Positions 1 through 10,776 of a stretch of 64,000 bases of DNA are shown one piece after another. The notes beneath the pieces are model-generated. The model worked only from the letters and a program-made list of their open reading frames with translations, was not told where the DNA came from and did not search any database. Position 1 is the stretch's first letter. Every line of letters starts with the position of its first letter. Source of the stretch: Citrobacter sp. Cu233 (lineage in GTDB: Bacteria > Pseudomonadota > Gammaproteobacteria > Enterobacterales > Enterobacteriaceae); NCBI RefSeq assembly GCF_030332225.1, contig NZ_JAOWIF010000028.1:620001-684000 (forward strand). The letters run 5' to 3'. The position numbers and the translations under genes were made by a program.

Positions 1-460
1 CACCCTCTGCCAGCTCAAGTTCATGCCGGTCATTATGTCGATGTAAAGAAATCAGCGATGTGGGCACGCGCAACGTAACTTTAGGGTGAACTTCCAGCGC
101 CTGCCAGAGCGCTTGTTGCAGGACGGTATTCTCCACCATGTAACCCAGCAACGGCAGCTTAAGCTCTGCAGCATCAAACACCACATGAGCATTTTCCCAT
201 TCCCACGTCTCCAGCCGACGATAAGGATGGCTGCGCATCCCCTGCACCGTATCCCAGACGCCCAGCCCTTTAAGCAGCGATACCGAGGCGGAACTGATGG
301 CCGAAATTCTCACATCCGGCTGTCCATCAGCCACAAACGGCGCGGGCACAGCATGCTCGATAACCGTTACCGTAAATCCGTGCTGCGCCAGTCCCAGCGC
401 CAGCGCGCCGCCGACCATCCCCCCGCCGACAATGGCAATTTCCGTTGGTTGATTTGTCAT
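1..460 (-). CDS. ubiF: UbiF, ubiquinone-biosynthesis FAD hydroxylase (3' part outside window)
   Basis: N-terminal 153 codons of the flavoprotein monooxygenase that hydroxylates 2-octaprenyl-3-methyl-6-methoxy-1,4-benzoquinol in ubiquinone synthesis. The start is the ATG read leftward from 460 (MTNQPTEIAIVGGGMVGG). Residues 8-22 form the Rossmann FAD motif GGGMVGGALALG. A later stretch, DVRISAISSASVSLLKGLG, is the conserved second segment of the UbiH/UbiF family. The frame is open to base 1, so the gene is cut by the window edge and not broken. It is divergent from miaB, with 145 bases between the starts, as in E. coli. Recognition rests on remembered E. coli sequence and on synteny. Confidence 0.93.
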   Translation of the reverse strand, partial: MTNQPTEIAIVGGGMVGGALALGLAQHGFTVTVIEHAVPAPFVADGQPDVRISAISSASVSLLKGLGVWDTVQGMRSHPYRRLETWEWENAHVVFDAAELKLPLLGYMVENTVLQQALWQALEVHPKVTLRVPTSLISLHRHNDRHELELAEG

Positions 461-605
461 GGTCAATCATCCTGTTACCTGTATTGTGTAAGTTTACAGG
501 ATTTTTTACCCCTTGAGGCTGACATCCGTCATACTGGTCACAACCGCGCCAAAGCAGTACACTATGCGCCCTGCATTTCAGCCACAATTTCGCAAGAGCA
601 AGTCG

Positions 606-2036
606 ATGACCAAAAAACTCCATATTAAAACCTGGGGCTGTCAGATGAACGAATACGATTCATCGAAGATGGCCGATCTGCTGGATGCCACTCACGGGTA
701 TCAACTGACCGACGTGGCGGAAGAAGCGGATGTGCTGCTGCTGAATACCTGCTCAATCCGCGAGAAGGCTCAGGAAAAAGTCTTCCATCAATTAGGTCGC
801 TGGAAGCTCTTAAAAGAGAAAAATCCCGATCTCATCATTGGTGTTGGTGGCTGCGTGGCTTCTCAGGAAGGCGACCATATTCGCCAACGCGCACACTACG
901 TCGATATTATTTTCGGGCCGCAAACTCTGCATCGTCTGCCGGAAATGATCAACAAAGTGCGTGGTAGCAATACCCGTAGCCCTGTGGTAGATATCAGCTT
1001 CCCGGAGATCGAAAAGTTCGATCGTCTGCCGGAACCGCGTGCCGAAGGTCCAAGCGCGTTTGTGTCCATCATGGAAGGCTGCAATAAATATTGTACTTAC
1101 TGCGTGGTGCCATACACCCGTGGTGAAGAAGTCAGCCGCCCGGCGGATGATATCCTGTTTGAAATCGCCCAGCTTGCGGCGCAAGGCGTACGCGAAGTGA
1201 ACCTGCTGGGGCAAAACGTAAACGCCTGGCGTGGTGAAAACTACGATGGCACGATCGGTTCGTTCGCCGATTTACTCCGTCTGGTCGCTGCAATCGACGG
1301 CATTGACCGTATTCGATTTACCACCAGCCATCCAATCGAATTCACCGATGATATCGTTGAGGTCTACCGTGATACGCCAGAACTGGTGAGCTTCCTGCAC
1401 CTGCCGGTACAGAGCGGTTCGGATCGTGTGCTGAACCTGATGGGTCGTACCCATACCGCGCTGGAATACAAAGCGATCATCCGTAAACTGCGCGCAGCAC
1501 GTCCGGATATCCAGATTAGCTCCGACTTCATCGTCGGCTTCCCCGGTGAAACCACCCAGGACTTCGAGCAGACCATGAAGCTGATCGCTGATGTCAATTT
1601 CGACATGAGTTACAGCTTTATCTTCTCTGCGCGCCCAGGCACTCCAGCAGCCGATATGGTTGACGATGTGCCGGAAGAAGAGAAAAAACAGCGTCTGTAC
1701 ATCCTGCAGGAGCGCATCAACCAGCAGGCGATGGCCTGGAGTCGCCGCATGCTTGGCACGACTCAGCGTATTCTGGTAGAAGGTACATCGCGTAAGAGCA
1801 TCATGGAGCTGTCAGGCCGTACCGAAAATAACCGCGTGGTGAACTTTGAAGGCACCCCGGAAATGATCGGCAAGTTCGTCGACGTTGAAATTACTGACGT
1901 CTGGACCAACTCCCTGCGCGGTAAAGTCGTGCGTACCGAAGACGAAATGGGATTGCGTATCGCGGAAAGCCCGGAATCCGTTATTGCTCGTACCCGTAAA
2001 GAAAACGATCTTGGCGTCGGTATTTACCAGCCTTAA
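606..2036 (+). CDS. miaB: MiaB, tRNA 2-methylthio-N6-isopentenyladenosine synthase
   Basis: Radical-SAM methylthiotransferase that adds the 2-methylthio group to i6A37 of tRNAs reading codons that start with U. The protein is 476 aa (E. coli 474). An N-terminal domain carries the three auxiliary cluster cysteines in [16 protein letters not shown] and GGCVASQ. The radical-SAM motif is CNKYCTYC (CxxxCxxC, near residue 157). A TRAM domain follows at about 380-445. An upstream in-frame ATG at 513 would add 31 residues that do not resemble the family, so the start was set at [11 protein letters not shown]. Single gene, divergent from ubiF. A hairpin lies 10 bases after the stop. Confidence 0.96.
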   Translation: MTKKLHIKTWGCQMNEYDSSKMADLLDATHGYQLTDVAEEADVLLLNTCSIREKAQEKVFHQLGRWKLLKEKNPDLIIGVGGCVASQEGDHIRQRAHYVDIIFGPQTLHRLPEMINKVRGSNTRSPVVDISFPEIEKFDRLPEPRAEGPSAFVSIMEGCNKYCTYCVVPYTRGEEVSRPADDILFEIAQLAAQGVREVNLLGQNVNAWRGENYDGTIGSFADLLRLVAAIDGIDRIRFTTSHPIEFTDDIVEVYRDTPELVSFLHLPVQSGSDRVLNLMGRTHTALEYKAIIRKLRAARPDIQISSDFIVGFPGETTQDFEQTMKLIADVNFDMSYSFIFSARPGTPAADMVDDVPEEEKKQRLYILQERINQQAMAWSRRMLGTTQRILVEGTSRKSIMELSGRTENNRVVNFEGTPEMIGKFVDVEITDVWTNSLRGKVVRTEDEMGLRIAESPESVIARTRKENDLGVGIYQP

Positions 2037-2046
2037 TCCTCAAAGC

Positions 2047-2078
2047 CCCCAGTCACAGAGATAACGATGTGGCTGGGG
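2047..2078 (+). other. 11-bp stem-loop just after miaB
   Basis: The arms 2047-2057 and 2068-2078 pair over 11 bp with one G-U. No T-tract follows, so it is not a standard intrinsic terminator. The loop side and flank (GTGGCTGGGGTGAG) resemble the core of the dispersed palindromic repeat seen at 32790, 39373, 54565 and 61935. It may be a stripped remnant of that repeat. Confidence 0.5.
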
Positions 2079-2083
2079 TGAGC

Positions 2084-2109
2084 CTTGTATTTCTTCTCAA
2101 CGCCCCCAT
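2084..2109 (+). promoter_or_regulatory. Sigma-32-type heat-shock promoter for ybeZ
   Basis: CTTGTA (2084-2089), a 14-base spacer, then CCCCAT (2104-2109). This is close to the RpoH consensus CTTGAA-N(13-15)-CCCCAT. The ybeZYX genes are known heat-shock genes in E. coli. The predicted start near 2116 gives a leader of about 95 bases before the ybeZ TTG. Confidence 0.7.
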
Positions 2110-2209
2110 CTTTATCGCAATGCTTGCGCCTTTTCCCCGTGGCGTGAATAATTTCCTTATATGCCGGTCAATGTTCAACGTCCGGCGAGACATGCATAAG
2201 AGGAACAGT

Positions 2210-3256
2210 TTGAACATAGACACTCGCGAAATCACCCTTGAACCCGCAGACAATGCCCGCCTGTTGAGCCTTTGCGGGCCATTTGATGACAACATCAAAC
2301 AACTGGAGCGTCGTCTCGGCATCGAAATTAACCGCCGCGATAACCACTTCAAACTGACCGGTCGTCCAATTTGTGTCACCGCTGCGGCAGATATTTTACG
2401 CAGCCTGTATGTCGATACGGCCCCAATGCGCGGCCAGACACAGGACATCGAGCCAGAACAAATTCACCTTGCGATCAAAGAAGCGCGTGTGCTTGAACAG
2501 AGCGCAGACAGCGTGCCAGAGTTCGGCAAAGCGGTGAATATCAAAACTAAGCGTGGCGTCATTAAACCGCGTACGCCGAACCAGGCGCAGTATATCGCTA
2601 ATATTCTTGACCACGACATCACCTTCGGCGTTGGCCCGGCGGGTACTGGTAAAACGTACCTTGCTGTTGCTGCTGCGGTCGATGCGCTAGAGCGTCAGGA
2701 GATCCGCCGTATTCTGTTAACCCGCCCAGCGGTTGAAGCCGGTGAAAAACTGGGTTTCCTGCCAGGCGATCTGAGCCAGAAAGTCGATCCGTATTTGCGT
2801 CCACTGTATGACGCATTGTTCGAAATGCTGGGTTTTGAAAAGGTCGAGAAGCTGATTGAGCGCAACGTCATTGAGGTCGCACCGTTGGCCTATATGCGCG
2901 GCCGTACGTTAAACGATGCGTTCATCATTCTTGATGAGAGTCAGAACACCACCATCGAGCAGATGAAAATGTTCCTGACCCGTATTGGCTTTAACTCCAA
3001 AGCAGTCATTACCGGGGACATCACTCAGATTGACCTGCCGCGCAGCACCAAGTCTGGCCTGCGTCATGCCATTGAAGTGCTGGCCGAAGTCGATGAGATT
3101 AGCTTTAATTTCTTCCATAGCGAAGACGTGGTACGCCACCCCGTTGTTGCCCGTATCGTGACGGCATATGAAGCCTGGGAAGAAGCAGAACAAAAACGCA
3201 AAGCCGAGCTGGCGGCAGAACGCAAGCGCGAAGCTCAGGAGCAGGAACAAAAATGA
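2210..3256 (+). CDS. ybeZ: YbeZ (PhoL), PhoH-family ATPase
   Basis: PhoH-like P-loop ATPase that works with the RNase YbeY in rRNA/ribosome maturation. From the chosen start the protein is 348 aa (E. coli 346). Walker A is [13 protein letters not shown] at about residue 142. The Walker B-like segment [12 protein letters not shown] is near 240. The tail after about 325 is charged and rich in Glu, Lys and Ala. The start is a TTG, with AAGAGGA just upstream, and gives the family N-terminus ([14 protein letters not shown]). In-frame ATGs at 2069 and 2192 are possible but less well placed. The stop overlaps the ybeY ATG, so translation is probably coupled. Confidence 0.94.
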   Translation: MNIDTREITLEPADNARLLSLCGPFDDNIKQLERRLGIEINRRDNHFKLTGRPICVTAAADILRSLYVDTAPMRGQTQDIEPEQIHLAIKEARVLEQSADSVPEFGKAVNIKTKRGVIKPRTPNQAQYIANILDHDITFGVGPAGTGKTYLAVAAAVDALERQEIRRILLTRPAVEAGEKLGFLPGDLSQKVDPYLRPLYDALFEMLGFEKVEKLIERNVIEVAPLAYMRGRTLNDAFIILDESQNTTIEQMKMFLTRIGFNSKAVITGDITQIDLPRSTKSGLRHAIEVLAEVDEISFNFFHSEDVVRHPVVARIVTAYEAWEEAEQKRKAELAAERKREAQEQEQK

Positions 3257-3720
3257 GTCAGGTTATTCTCGATTTACAGCTGGCATGCGAAAACGAATCC
3301 GGCTTACCACCAGAAAGTCAGTTTCAGGCATGGCTGGATGCGGTGATCCCGCAGTTTCAGGAAGAATCAGAAGTGACCATTCGTCTGGTCGATGACGCTG
3401 AAAGCCACGAACTGAACCTGACCTATCGCGGGAAAGATAAGTCAACCAACGTACTCTCTTTCCCGTTTGAAGCGCCTCCTGGCATTGAAATGCCGCTGCT
3501 GGGCGATCTGGTCATCTGCCGTCAGGTGGTTGAGAAAGAAGCTCAAGAGCAAGGCAAACCACTTGAAGCCCACTGGGCGCATATGGTGGTACACGGTAGC
3601 CTGCATTTATTGGGCTACGACCATATCGAAGATGACGAAGCGGAAGAGATGGAATCCCTTGAAACAGAGATTATGCTTGCTCTGGGCTATGAGGATCCGT
3701 ACATTGCCGAGAAAGAGTAA
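3253..3720 (+). CDS. ybeY: YbeY, endoribonuclease in 16S rRNA 3'-end maturation
   Basis: Single-strand-specific metallo-endoribonuclease (UPF0054) acting in 16S rRNA processing and late 70S quality control. The 155-aa length matches E. coli. The zinc motif [11 protein letters not shown] (HGxLHLxGYDH) lies near residues 114-124, and NVLSFPF is the other family block. Its ATG overlaps the ybeZ stop (ATGA). A short perfect hairpin follows, with arms 3724-3730 and 3735-3741 and no T-tract, before ybeX. Confidence 0.96.
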   Translation: MSQVILDLQLACENESGLPPESQFQAWLDAVIPQFQEESEVTIRLVDDAESHELNLTYRGKDKSTNVLSFPFEAPPGIEMPLLGDLVICRQVVEKEAQEQGKPLEAHWAHMVVHGSLHLLGYDHIEDDEAEEMESLETEIMLALGYEDPYIAEKE

Positions 3721-3818
3721 GCTGCCGGGCTGACGCCCGGCGGTTGTTGTTGCCGTCTGACGCAGAAACTATGCTCGACGCGCTTTATATTAACTAACAT
3801 GAGAACCCATACGACGCC

Positions 3819-4697
3819 ATGAGCGACGACAATTCACACAGTAGTGACACGTTAACCAGCAAAAAGGGATTTTTTTCCCTGTTACTGAGCCAACTTTTCC
3901 ACGGTGAACCGAAAAACCGCGACGAACTGTTGGAGCTGATCCGTGATTCCGGGCAGAACGACCTTATCGATGAAGATACGCGCGATATGCTCGAAGGGGT
4001 GATGGACATTGCGGACCAGCGCGTTCGCGACATCATGATCCCCCGCTCTCAGATGATTACCCTGAAACGCAACCAGACTCTGGACGAATGCCTTGATGTC
4101 ATTATCGAGTCTGCCCACTCGCGTTTTCCGGTGATCAGCGAAGACAAAGATCACATTGAAGGGATTCTGATGGCCAAGGATCTGCTGCCATTTATGCGCA
4201 GCGATGCCGAAGCATTCAGCATGGAGAAAGTGTTACGCCAGGCGGTTGTTGTCCCTGAGAGCAAGCGTGTTGATCGCATGCTGAAAGAGTTCCGCTCCCA
4301 GCGTTACCATATGGCAATCGTCATCGACGAATTCGGCGGAGTGTCTGGTCTGGTGACCATCGAAGACATTCTTGAGCTGATCGTCGGTGAAATTGAAGAT
4401 GAGTACGACGAAGAAGACGATATCGATTTCCGTCAGCTCAGCCGTCACACCTGGACTATTCGCGCGCTGGCACCGATTGAAGACTTCAACGAAGCCTTCG
4501 GGACCCACTTTAGCGACGAAGAAGTTGATACCATTGGCGGGCTGGTTATGCAGGCCTTTGGTCATTTACCTGCTCGCGGTGAGACCATCGACATTGATGG
4601 TTACCAGTTCAAAGTGGCTATGGCTGACAGCCGTCGTATTATTCAGGTTCATGTCAGAATTCCGGACGACTCACCCCAGCCTAAACTGGACGAATAA
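3819..4697 (+). CDS. ybeX: YbeX (CorC), CBS-domain protein
   Basis: Cytosolic CorC/HlyC-family protein with two CBS domains (about residues 70-190) and a C-terminal CorC_HlyC domain (about 205-290). The Asp/Glu-rich joint [11 protein letters not shown] lies between them. The 292-aa length equals E. coli. It was linked to cobalt/magnesium efflux in Salmonella (CorC). Because it is always in the ybeZYX-lnt cluster, a ribosome/RNA-linked role is also proposed. It is 98 bases after ybeY and 24 before lnt. The start at [10 protein letters not shown] was chosen by family match. Confidence 0.94.
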   Translation: MSDDNSHSSDTLTSKKGFFSLLLSQLFHGEPKNRDELLELIRDSGQNDLIDEDTRDMLEGVMDIADQRVRDIMIPRSQMITLKRNQTLDECLDVIIESAHSRFPVISEDKDHIEGILMAKDLLPFMRSDAEAFSMEKVLRQAVVVPESKRVDRMLKEFRSQRYHMAIVIDEFGGVSGLVTIEDILELIVGEIEDEYDEEDDIDFRQLSRHTWTIRALAPIEDFNEAFGTHFSDEEVDTIGGLVMQAFGHLPARGETIDIDGYQFKVAMADSRRIIQVHVRIPDDSPQPKLDE

Positions 4698-6260
<1,563 letters not shown>

Positions 6261-6279
6261 CCTCTGCTCTCATCATATT

Positions 6280-6313
6280 GCCGGATGTTGGCGCTCATGC
6301 GCCTTCTCCGGCC
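6280..6313 (+). repeat. REP element
   Basis: GCCGGATGTTGGCGC and GCGCCTTCTCCGGCC flank a short loop. This is the palindromic REP (PU/BIME) signature, placed 20 bases after the lnt stop. It can stabilise the 3' end of the upstream mRNA or bind gyrase. Confidence 0.85.
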
Positions 6314-6338
6314 AACACATTGTCCCCATCTCCCATTC

Positions 6339-6354
6339 TGGCACGTCTATTGCT
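6339..6354 (+). promoter_or_regulatory. Sigma-54 promoter of gltIJKL
   Basis: TGGCACG-TCTA-TTGCT matches the RpoN consensus TGGCACR-N4-TTGCW at every defined position. The essential GG (6340-6341) and GC (6352-6353) are correctly 12 bases apart. Transcription would start near 6365, leaving a 5' leader of about 265 bases. Binding sites for an NtrC-type activator were not identified with confidence. A near-palindrome, TGCAACC-T-GGTCGCA (6390-6404), lies downstream of the start. Confidence 0.82.
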
Positions 6355-6560
6355 TTGTTATACAAGGAAAACACTGTTTTGGCTGAATGTGCAACCTGGT
6401 CGCACCAAAGTTGAGCGAAGGTAGCACCTGAAAAGTGCAACAAGATATTTTTGCCCCCAAATGGTGCGGCGCACTTCGCAAAAATAAACAATAACACAGC
6501 AAATTCTTTACATTCATCCAAACTAAATGTTAACAAACATATACAAGACTGCACGTTTAA

Positions 6561-6585
6561 GTAGCAAACAATAACAACATCACAA
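6561..6585 (+). promoter_or_regulatory. CA-rich GcvB-type sRNA target in gltI leader
   Basis: A run of A and C (GTAGCAAACAATAACAACAT and on) lies 45-70 bases before the gltI start. In Salmonella the sRNA GcvB represses gltI by pairing its GU-rich R1 region with such a C/A-rich leader segment. The pairing here is inferred by analogy. Confidence 0.6.
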
Positions 6586-6629
6586 TGGGTATCACTGCGT
6601 CACCGGCGCAGACGATAAAGGAGTTGGAT

Positions 6630-7538
6630 ATGCAATTACGTAAGCTCGCCACAGCTATGCTGGTTATGGGAATGTCCGCTGGTCTGGCGCACGCAGAAGA
6701 CGCAGCACCAGCGGCAGGCAGCACGCTGGATAAGATCGCTAAAAATGGCGTAATCGTCGTCGGACACCGTGAATCCTCGGTACCGTTTTCTTACTACGAT
6801 AATCAGCAAAAAGTGGTCGGCTATTCACAGGATTATTCCAACGCAATTGTTGAAGCTGTGAAGAAAAAGCTGAACAAGCCTGACCTGCAGGTGAAACTGA
6901 TCCCGATTACCTCCCAGAACCGTATCCCGCTGCTGCAAAATGGCACCTTCGACTTTGAGTGTGGTTCCACCACCAACAACGTTGAGCGCCAGAAGCAAGC
7001 GGCTTTCTCTGACACTATTTTCGTTGTCGGCACCCGTCTGCTGGCGAAAAAAGGTGGCGATATCAAAGATTTCCCTGATCTGAAAGGGAAAGCGGTCGTC
7101 GTCACTTCCGGTACCACCTCAGAAGTGCTGCTGCACAAACTGAATGAAGAACAAAAAATGGATATGCGCATCATCAGCGCGAAAGACCACGGTGACTCTT
7201 TCCGCACCCTGGAAAGCGGTCGCGCCGTTGCTTTTATGATGGATGACGCACTGCTGGCCGGCGAGCGCGCGAAAGCGAAGAAACCGGACAACTGGGAGAT
7301 CGTTGGCAAGCCGCAATCTCAGGAAGCTTACGGTTGTATGCTGCGTAAAGACGATGCTGAATTCAAGAAGCTGATGGATGACACCATTGCTCAGGCTCAG
7401 ACTTCAGGCGAGGCGGAAAAATGGTTTGATAAGTGGTTTAAAAACCCCATTCCCCCGAAAAACCTGAACATGAATTTCGAACTGTCAGACGAAATGAAGG
7501 CTCTGTTCAAGTCACCGAATGATAAAGCGCTTAACTAA
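6630..7538 (+). CDS. gltI: GltI, periplasmic glutamate/aspartate-binding protein
   Basis: Solute-binding subunit of the GltIJKL ABC importer. The 302-aa length equals E. coli. The signal peptide is residues 1-22 (MQLRKLATAML...LAHA). The mature bacterial SBP family 3 fold includes the ligand-contact region GHRESSVPFSYYD and the segment FDFECGSTTNN. ATG 6630 was chosen because AAAGGAG sits 7 bases before it and the family N-terminus starts there. An in-frame ATG at 6585 would spoil the signal peptide. First gene of the operon. The SroC region and a partial terminator separate it from gltJ, which should make the binding protein more abundant than the permease. Confidence 0.96.
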   Translation: MQLRKLATAMLVMGMSAGLAHAEDAAPAAGSTLDKIAKNGVIVVGHRESSVPFSYYDNQQKVVGYSQDYSNAIVEAVKKKLNKPDLQVKLIPITSQNRIPLLQNGTFDFECGSTTNNVERQKQAAFSDTIFVVGTRLLAKKGGDIKDFPDLKGKAVVVTSGTTSEVLLHKLNEEQKMDMRIISAKDHGDSFRTLESGRAVAFMMDDALLAGERAKAKKPDNWEIVGKPQSQEAYGCMLRKDDAEFKKLMDDTIAQAQTSGEAEKWFDKWFKNPIPPKNLNMNFELSDEMKALFKSPNDKALN

Positions 7539-7539
7539 C

Positions 7540-7688
7540 TAAAATAAATGGGGCGAGTTCACCTTGCCCTCTCGATTGTTACTTGGCACGGACAGACTAT
7601 AAGCCTGATGGTCGTTCCCCATCAGGCCTGAAAACCGCTAAACGCTGAATAACAATCTTCGAGGGTAGCGCTGCTACCCTTTTTTTTC
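7540..7688 (+). ncRNA. sroC: SroC small RNA region (gltI 3' UTR)
   Basis: In E. coli and Salmonella, SroC is an RNase E-processed fragment from between gltI and gltJ. It acts as a sponge that destabilises GcvB. This intergenic piece has the same position and length. It contains a strong hairpin (arms 7603-7611 and 7619-7627) and ends in an intrinsic terminator. Exact 5' processing cannot be read from the sequence. Because GcvB represses gltI, SroC closes a mutual-control loop inside one operon. Confidence 0.72.
7661..7687 (+). terminator. Intrinsic terminator ending SroC (partial, internal to glt operon)
   Basis: GGGTAGC (7663-7669), loop GCT, GCTACCC (7673-7679), then eight T. It lies 14 bases before gltJ, so some polymerases must read through to express the permease genes. 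Confidence 0.85.
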
Positions 7689-7700
7689 TGGAGTAGATTT

Positions 7701-8441
7701 ATGTCTATAGACTGGAACTGGGGTATTTTTTTACAACAGGCCCCGTTCGGCAACACCACCTATCTTGGCTGGCTCTGGAGCGGTTTCCAGGTCACTGTCG
7801 CATTATCCATCACCGCCTGGATTATCGCTTTCCTGGTGGGTTCGTTATTCGGCATCTTACGTACCGTTCCGAACCGTTTCCTTTCCGGACTGGGTACGCT
7901 GTATGTCGAGCTTTTTCGTAACGTACCGCTGATCGTTCAATTTTTTACCTGGTACCTGGTCGTACCTGAGCTACTGCCGGAAAACATTGGCATGTGGTTT
8001 AAGTCAGAGCTGGACCCTAACATCCAGTTCTTCCTTTCATCCATGATTTGTCTGGGGCTGTTTACCGCCGCCCGCGTCTGTGAGCAGGTGCGTGCCGCAA
8101 TTCAGTCACTGCCTCGCGGACAGAAAAACGCCGCACTGGCGATGGGGCTAACGCTGCCACAGGCCTACCGCTATGTTTTGCTGCCAAACGCCTACCGCGT
8201 GATTGTGCCGCCAATGACCTCAGAGATGATGAACCTGGTCAAAAACTCCGCCATCGCTTCGACTATCGGTCTGGTTGATATGGCGGCGCAGGCAGGCAAA
8301 CTGCTGGATTACTCTGCCCACGCATGGGAATCGTTTACCGCCATTACCCTGGCCTACGTACTGATTAACGCCTTTATTATGCTGGTGATGAATCTTGTCG
8401 AACGTAAAATCCGCCTGCCTGGCAACATAGGAGGCAAATAA
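7701..8441 (+). CDS. gltJ: GltJ, glutamate/aspartate ABC permease subunit
   Basis: Inner-membrane permease of the HisM/GlnP family (246 aa). About five hydrophobic helices are visible. The EAA loop that docks the ATPase is seen near residue 145 ([20 protein letters not shown]). CTGGAG precedes the start. The TAA stop overlaps the gltK ATG (TAATG), which indicates coupled translation. Confidence 0.95.
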   Translation: MSIDWNWGIFLQQAPFGNTTYLGWLWSGFQVTVALSITAWIIAFLVGSLFGILRTVPNRFLSGLGTLYVELFRNVPLIVQFFTWYLVVPELLPENIGMWFKSELDPNIQFFLSSMICLGLFTAARVCEQVRAAIQSLPRGQKNAALAMGLTLPQAYRYVLLPNAYRVIVPPMTSEMMNLVKNSAIASTIGLVDMAAQAGKLLDYSAHAWESFTAITLAYVLINAFIMLVMNLVERKIRLPGNIGGK

Positions 8442-9115
8442 TGTACGAATTTGACTGGAGTTCAATTGTCCCTTCCCTGCCATATCTGCTGGATGGGCTG
8501 CTTATCACGCTGAAAATCACCGTTACGGCTGTCATCATCGGCATCGTCTGGGGAACCCTCCTCGCGGTCATGCGTCTGTCCAGCTTCGCGCCAATTGCCT
8601 GGTTTGCGAAAATATACGTTAACGTATTCCGCTCCATTCCGCTGGTGATGGTACTGCTATGGTTCTACCTGATTGTTCCAGGCTTCCTGCAAAACGTATT
8701 AGGCCTGTCGCCGAAAACCGATATTCGCCTGATCTCAGCAATGGTCGCGTTTTCGATGTTCGAAGCTGCCTACTACTCGGAGATTATCCGTGCAGGGATC
8801 CAGAGTATTTCCCGTGGGCAGTCCAGCGCGGCACTGGCACTGGGGATGACCCACTGGCAATCGATGAAGCTCATCATATTGCCACAGGCATTTCGCGCCA
8901 TGGTGCCGTTGCTGCTCACCCAGGGCATAGTCCTGTTCCAGGATACCTCGCTGGTTTACGTATTGAGTCTGGCAGATTTCTTCCGCACCGCCTCCACCAT
9001 TGGCGAGCGTGACGGCACACAGGTTGAAATGATCCTGTTTGCTGGCGCCGTCTATTTTGTATTCAGTCTGAGCGCATCGTTGTTGGTCAGCTATTTGAAG
9101 AAAAGGACAGTTTAA
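8441..9115 (+). CDS. gltK: GltK, glutamate/aspartate ABC permease subunit
   Basis: Partner permease of GltJ (224 aa). Hydrophobic segments lie at about 20-45, 55-80, 90-110, 150-175 and 185-215. The EAA loop is [20 protein letters not shown]. It overlaps gltJ upstream and gltL downstream by one base each (TAATG), a tight operon arrangement. Confidence 0.95.
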   Translation: MYEFDWSSIVPSLPYLLDGLLITLKITVTAVIIGIVWGTLLAVMRLSSFAPIAWFAKIYVNVFRSIPLVMVLLWFYLIVPGFLQNVLGLSPKTDIRLISAMVAFSMFEAAYYSEIIRAGIQSISRGQSSAALALGMTHWQSMKLIILPQAFRAMVPLLLTQGIVLFQDTSLVYVLSLADFFRTASTIGERDGTQVEMILFAGAVYFVFSLSASLLVSYLKKRTV

Positions 9116-9840
9116 TGATTACCCTGAAAAATGTTTCGAAATGGTATGGTCACTTTCAGGTGCTGACCGACTGCTCCACAGAAGTGAAAAAAGGTGAAGT
9201 GGTGGTGGTCTGCGGCCCGTCAGGTTCCGGTAAATCAACGCTGATTAAAACGGTAAACGGTCTGGAACCTGTACAGCAGGGTGTCATCACCGTGGATGGC
9301 ACCGTTGTAAATGACAAAAAAACCGATCTGGCAAAACTACGTTCCCGTGTCGGTATGGTGTTCCAGCACTTTGAACTGTTCCCACATCTGTCGATCATAG
9401 AAAACCTGACGCTGGCCCAGGTAAAAGTGCTCAAACGCGATAAAGCACCTGCGCGTGCAAAAGCGCAAAAACTGCTTGAACGCGTCGGTCTGGCGGCGCA
9501 TGCCGAGAAGTTTCCGGCACAACTCTCAGGTGGTCAGCAACAACGTGTCGCTATCGCCCGGGCACTGTGTATGGATCCTATCGCCATGCTGTTTGACGAG
9601 CCGACGTCCGCACTGGACCCCGAAATGATCAACGAAGTACTGGACGTTATGGTTGAGCTGGCCAATGAAGGGATGACCATGATGGTGGTTACCCACGAAA
9701 TGGGCTTTGCGCGGAAAGTGGCGAACCGGGTGATCTTTATGGACGAGGGGAAAATCGTTGAAGACTCGGAAAAAGAGGCCTTCTTCGCCAACCCGAAATC
9801 AGATCGTGCCAAAGACTTCCTGGCCAAAATTCTGCACTGA
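9115..9840 (+). CDS. gltL: GltL, glutamate/aspartate ABC ATPase
   Basis: Cytosolic ATP-binding subunit (241 aa). Walker A is GPSGSGKST at about 34-42, the Q-loop VFQHFELF is near 80, the signature LSGGQQQR is near 137, and Walker B is [11 protein letters not shown] near 157. The switch His is in VVTHEMGFA near 194. This is the polar-amino-acid importer subfamily (GlnQ/HisP). A GNRA-loop terminator follows within 10 bases, closing the operon. Confidence 0.96.
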   Translation: MITLKNVSKWYGHFQVLTDCSTEVKKGEVVVVCGPSGSGKSTLIKTVNGLEPVQQGVITVDGTVVNDKKTDLAKLRSRVGMVFQHFELFPHLSIIENLTLAQVKVLKRDKAPARAKAQKLLERVGLAAHAEKFPAQLSGGQQQRVAIARALCMDPIAMLFDEPTSALDPEMINEVLDVMVELANEGMTMMVVTHEMGFARKVANRVIFMDEGKIVEDSEKEAFFANPKSDRAKDFLAKILH

Positions 9841-9848
9841 TTTTTTTC

Positions 9849-9875
9849 GCGCACGCGGCAACGTGTGCGCCTTTT
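9849..9875 (+). terminator. Terminator of gltIJKL
   Basis: GCGCACGCG, loop GCAA, CGTGTGCGC (9-bp stem with one G-U and a GNRA tetraloop), then CTTTT. Confidence 0.85.
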
Positions 9876-10165
9876 CGTGCAAAGATATCGCACCTCCGTA
9901 CGGCTAAGTACAAGTGAATAATAAAGAAACGGGGTAAGCGTTAACCAGATCAATATTATCCAAAAATGAATAACCTTCGGTAATAATACTAACCATAGTC
10001 GCACCATGTATTATTCTTTCACCCACTTCTTTTTTTAGACTCCACATTCCTTTTAAAAATGTTATTATAGTCACGCTGTAAAAAATGAATTATTGGTTAT
10101 ATCAATACGCGGTCGCTATTGAATACTTTGCGAAATAATTTATTTTTTATTACATGGAGAATTTT
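9876..10165. other. AT-rich gene-free stretch at the left edge of the fimbrial island
   Basis: No credible gene is present. Base composition drops sharply to AT-rich after the glt terminator. This is where the backbone ends and the island begins. It carries the upstream region of the first pilin, including the palindrome at 10092-10106. No tRNA, integrase or direct repeat marks the junction. Confidence 0.6.
10092..10106 (+). promoter_or_regulatory. Palindrome upstream of pilin 1
   Basis: ATTGGTTATATCAAT lies 74 bases before the pilin-1 start. It matches the perfect palindrome ATTGATTATATCAAT found 73 bases before pilin 2 except at one position. It is likely an operator or -35 region copied with the gene. 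Confidence 0.5.
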
Positions 10166-10720
10166 ATGAAAAAGGTATTTTTAGCCGCTGCAGTGATGGC
10201 TGCGCTGGCCTCCACCAGCGTGATGGCAGAGACCCTTACCATTGACGGCGAACTGCTTGAAAAAGGCTGCATTATTGGTAAAAACGGTAATGCGGATATT
10301 AATCTGAATAAAATCACCGTTGCTGAAGTCACAAATGCGGGTATCGGCACTAAATTCGCGGAAAAAGCGGCATCATTTAATATTCACAACTGCCCGAACT
10401 ATGGTATCGCAATCACATTCCGTGGAGATATTCACCCAACGGATCCTGAGGCCATCGTCAACGACATTAAACCGTCCGGTGATGTTGTTGCACATTATAT
10501 GGTAGACAATAGTGATAATATGAGCCTTCTGAACCTGAATGGGGGAATAACTCTGTCAGCAGAATATACTCCAGAAGAGCATAAAAAAGCGCTATCAGAT
10601 GAAGGTTATGACTATCCCGTAATCGTGGGCTACAAAAAGGTCGCTGACGTGCAGTCCGGTGTCTCGCCCGCCGGTCTGACGCGTTCCGTCGTAACACTGG
10701 ATATCACTTATTACCAGTAA
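10166..10720 (+). CDS. Fimbrial major-type subunit, tandem copy 1
   Basis: Pilin of the chaperone-usher type, 184 aa. The signal peptide is residues 1-21 (MKKVFLAAAVMAALASTSVMA, cut before ETLT). Mature features are the N-terminal strand TLTIDGELLEKGC, a cysteine pair about 40 residues apart (KGCIIG and HNCPNYG), and the C-terminal strand VVTLDITYYQ. The nearby ATG at 10154 is in frame, but TGGAG sits between the two ATGs, so 10166 is the better start. It shares signal peptide and cysteine blocks with the next two genes. The specific fimbrial family is not recognised, and the role as shaft pilin is inferred from copy number and position. Confidence 0.85.
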   Translation: MKKVFLAAAVMAALASTSVMAETLTIDGELLEKGCIIGKNGNADINLNKITVAEVTNAGIGTKFAEKAASFNIHNCPNYGIAITFRGDIHPTDPEAIVNDIKPSGDVVAHYMVDNSDNMSLLNLNGGITLSAEYTPEEHKKALSDEGYDYPVIVGYKKVADVQSGVSPAGLTRSVVTLDITYYQ

Positions 10721-10751
10721 TCGACACTGTATGATACCAGTCTAATTAATC

Positions 10752-10776
10752 ACCACCTCCTTCGGAGGTGGTTTAT
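10752..10776 (+). terminator. Terminator after pilin 1
   Basis: CCACCTCC (10753-10760), loop TTC, GGAGGTGG (10764-10771), then TTTATCT. It implies pilin 1 is made mainly as a monocistronic message. Confidence 0.75.

Noticed and set aside
9534-10007. 157-codon minus-strand frame over the end of gltL
   Set aside because: Mostly antisense to gltL; no family match and no ribosome site.
9876-10165. Invertible switch or phase-variation element for the fimbriae
   Set aside because: No matching inverted repeats flanking a promoter and no recombinase gene in the island.
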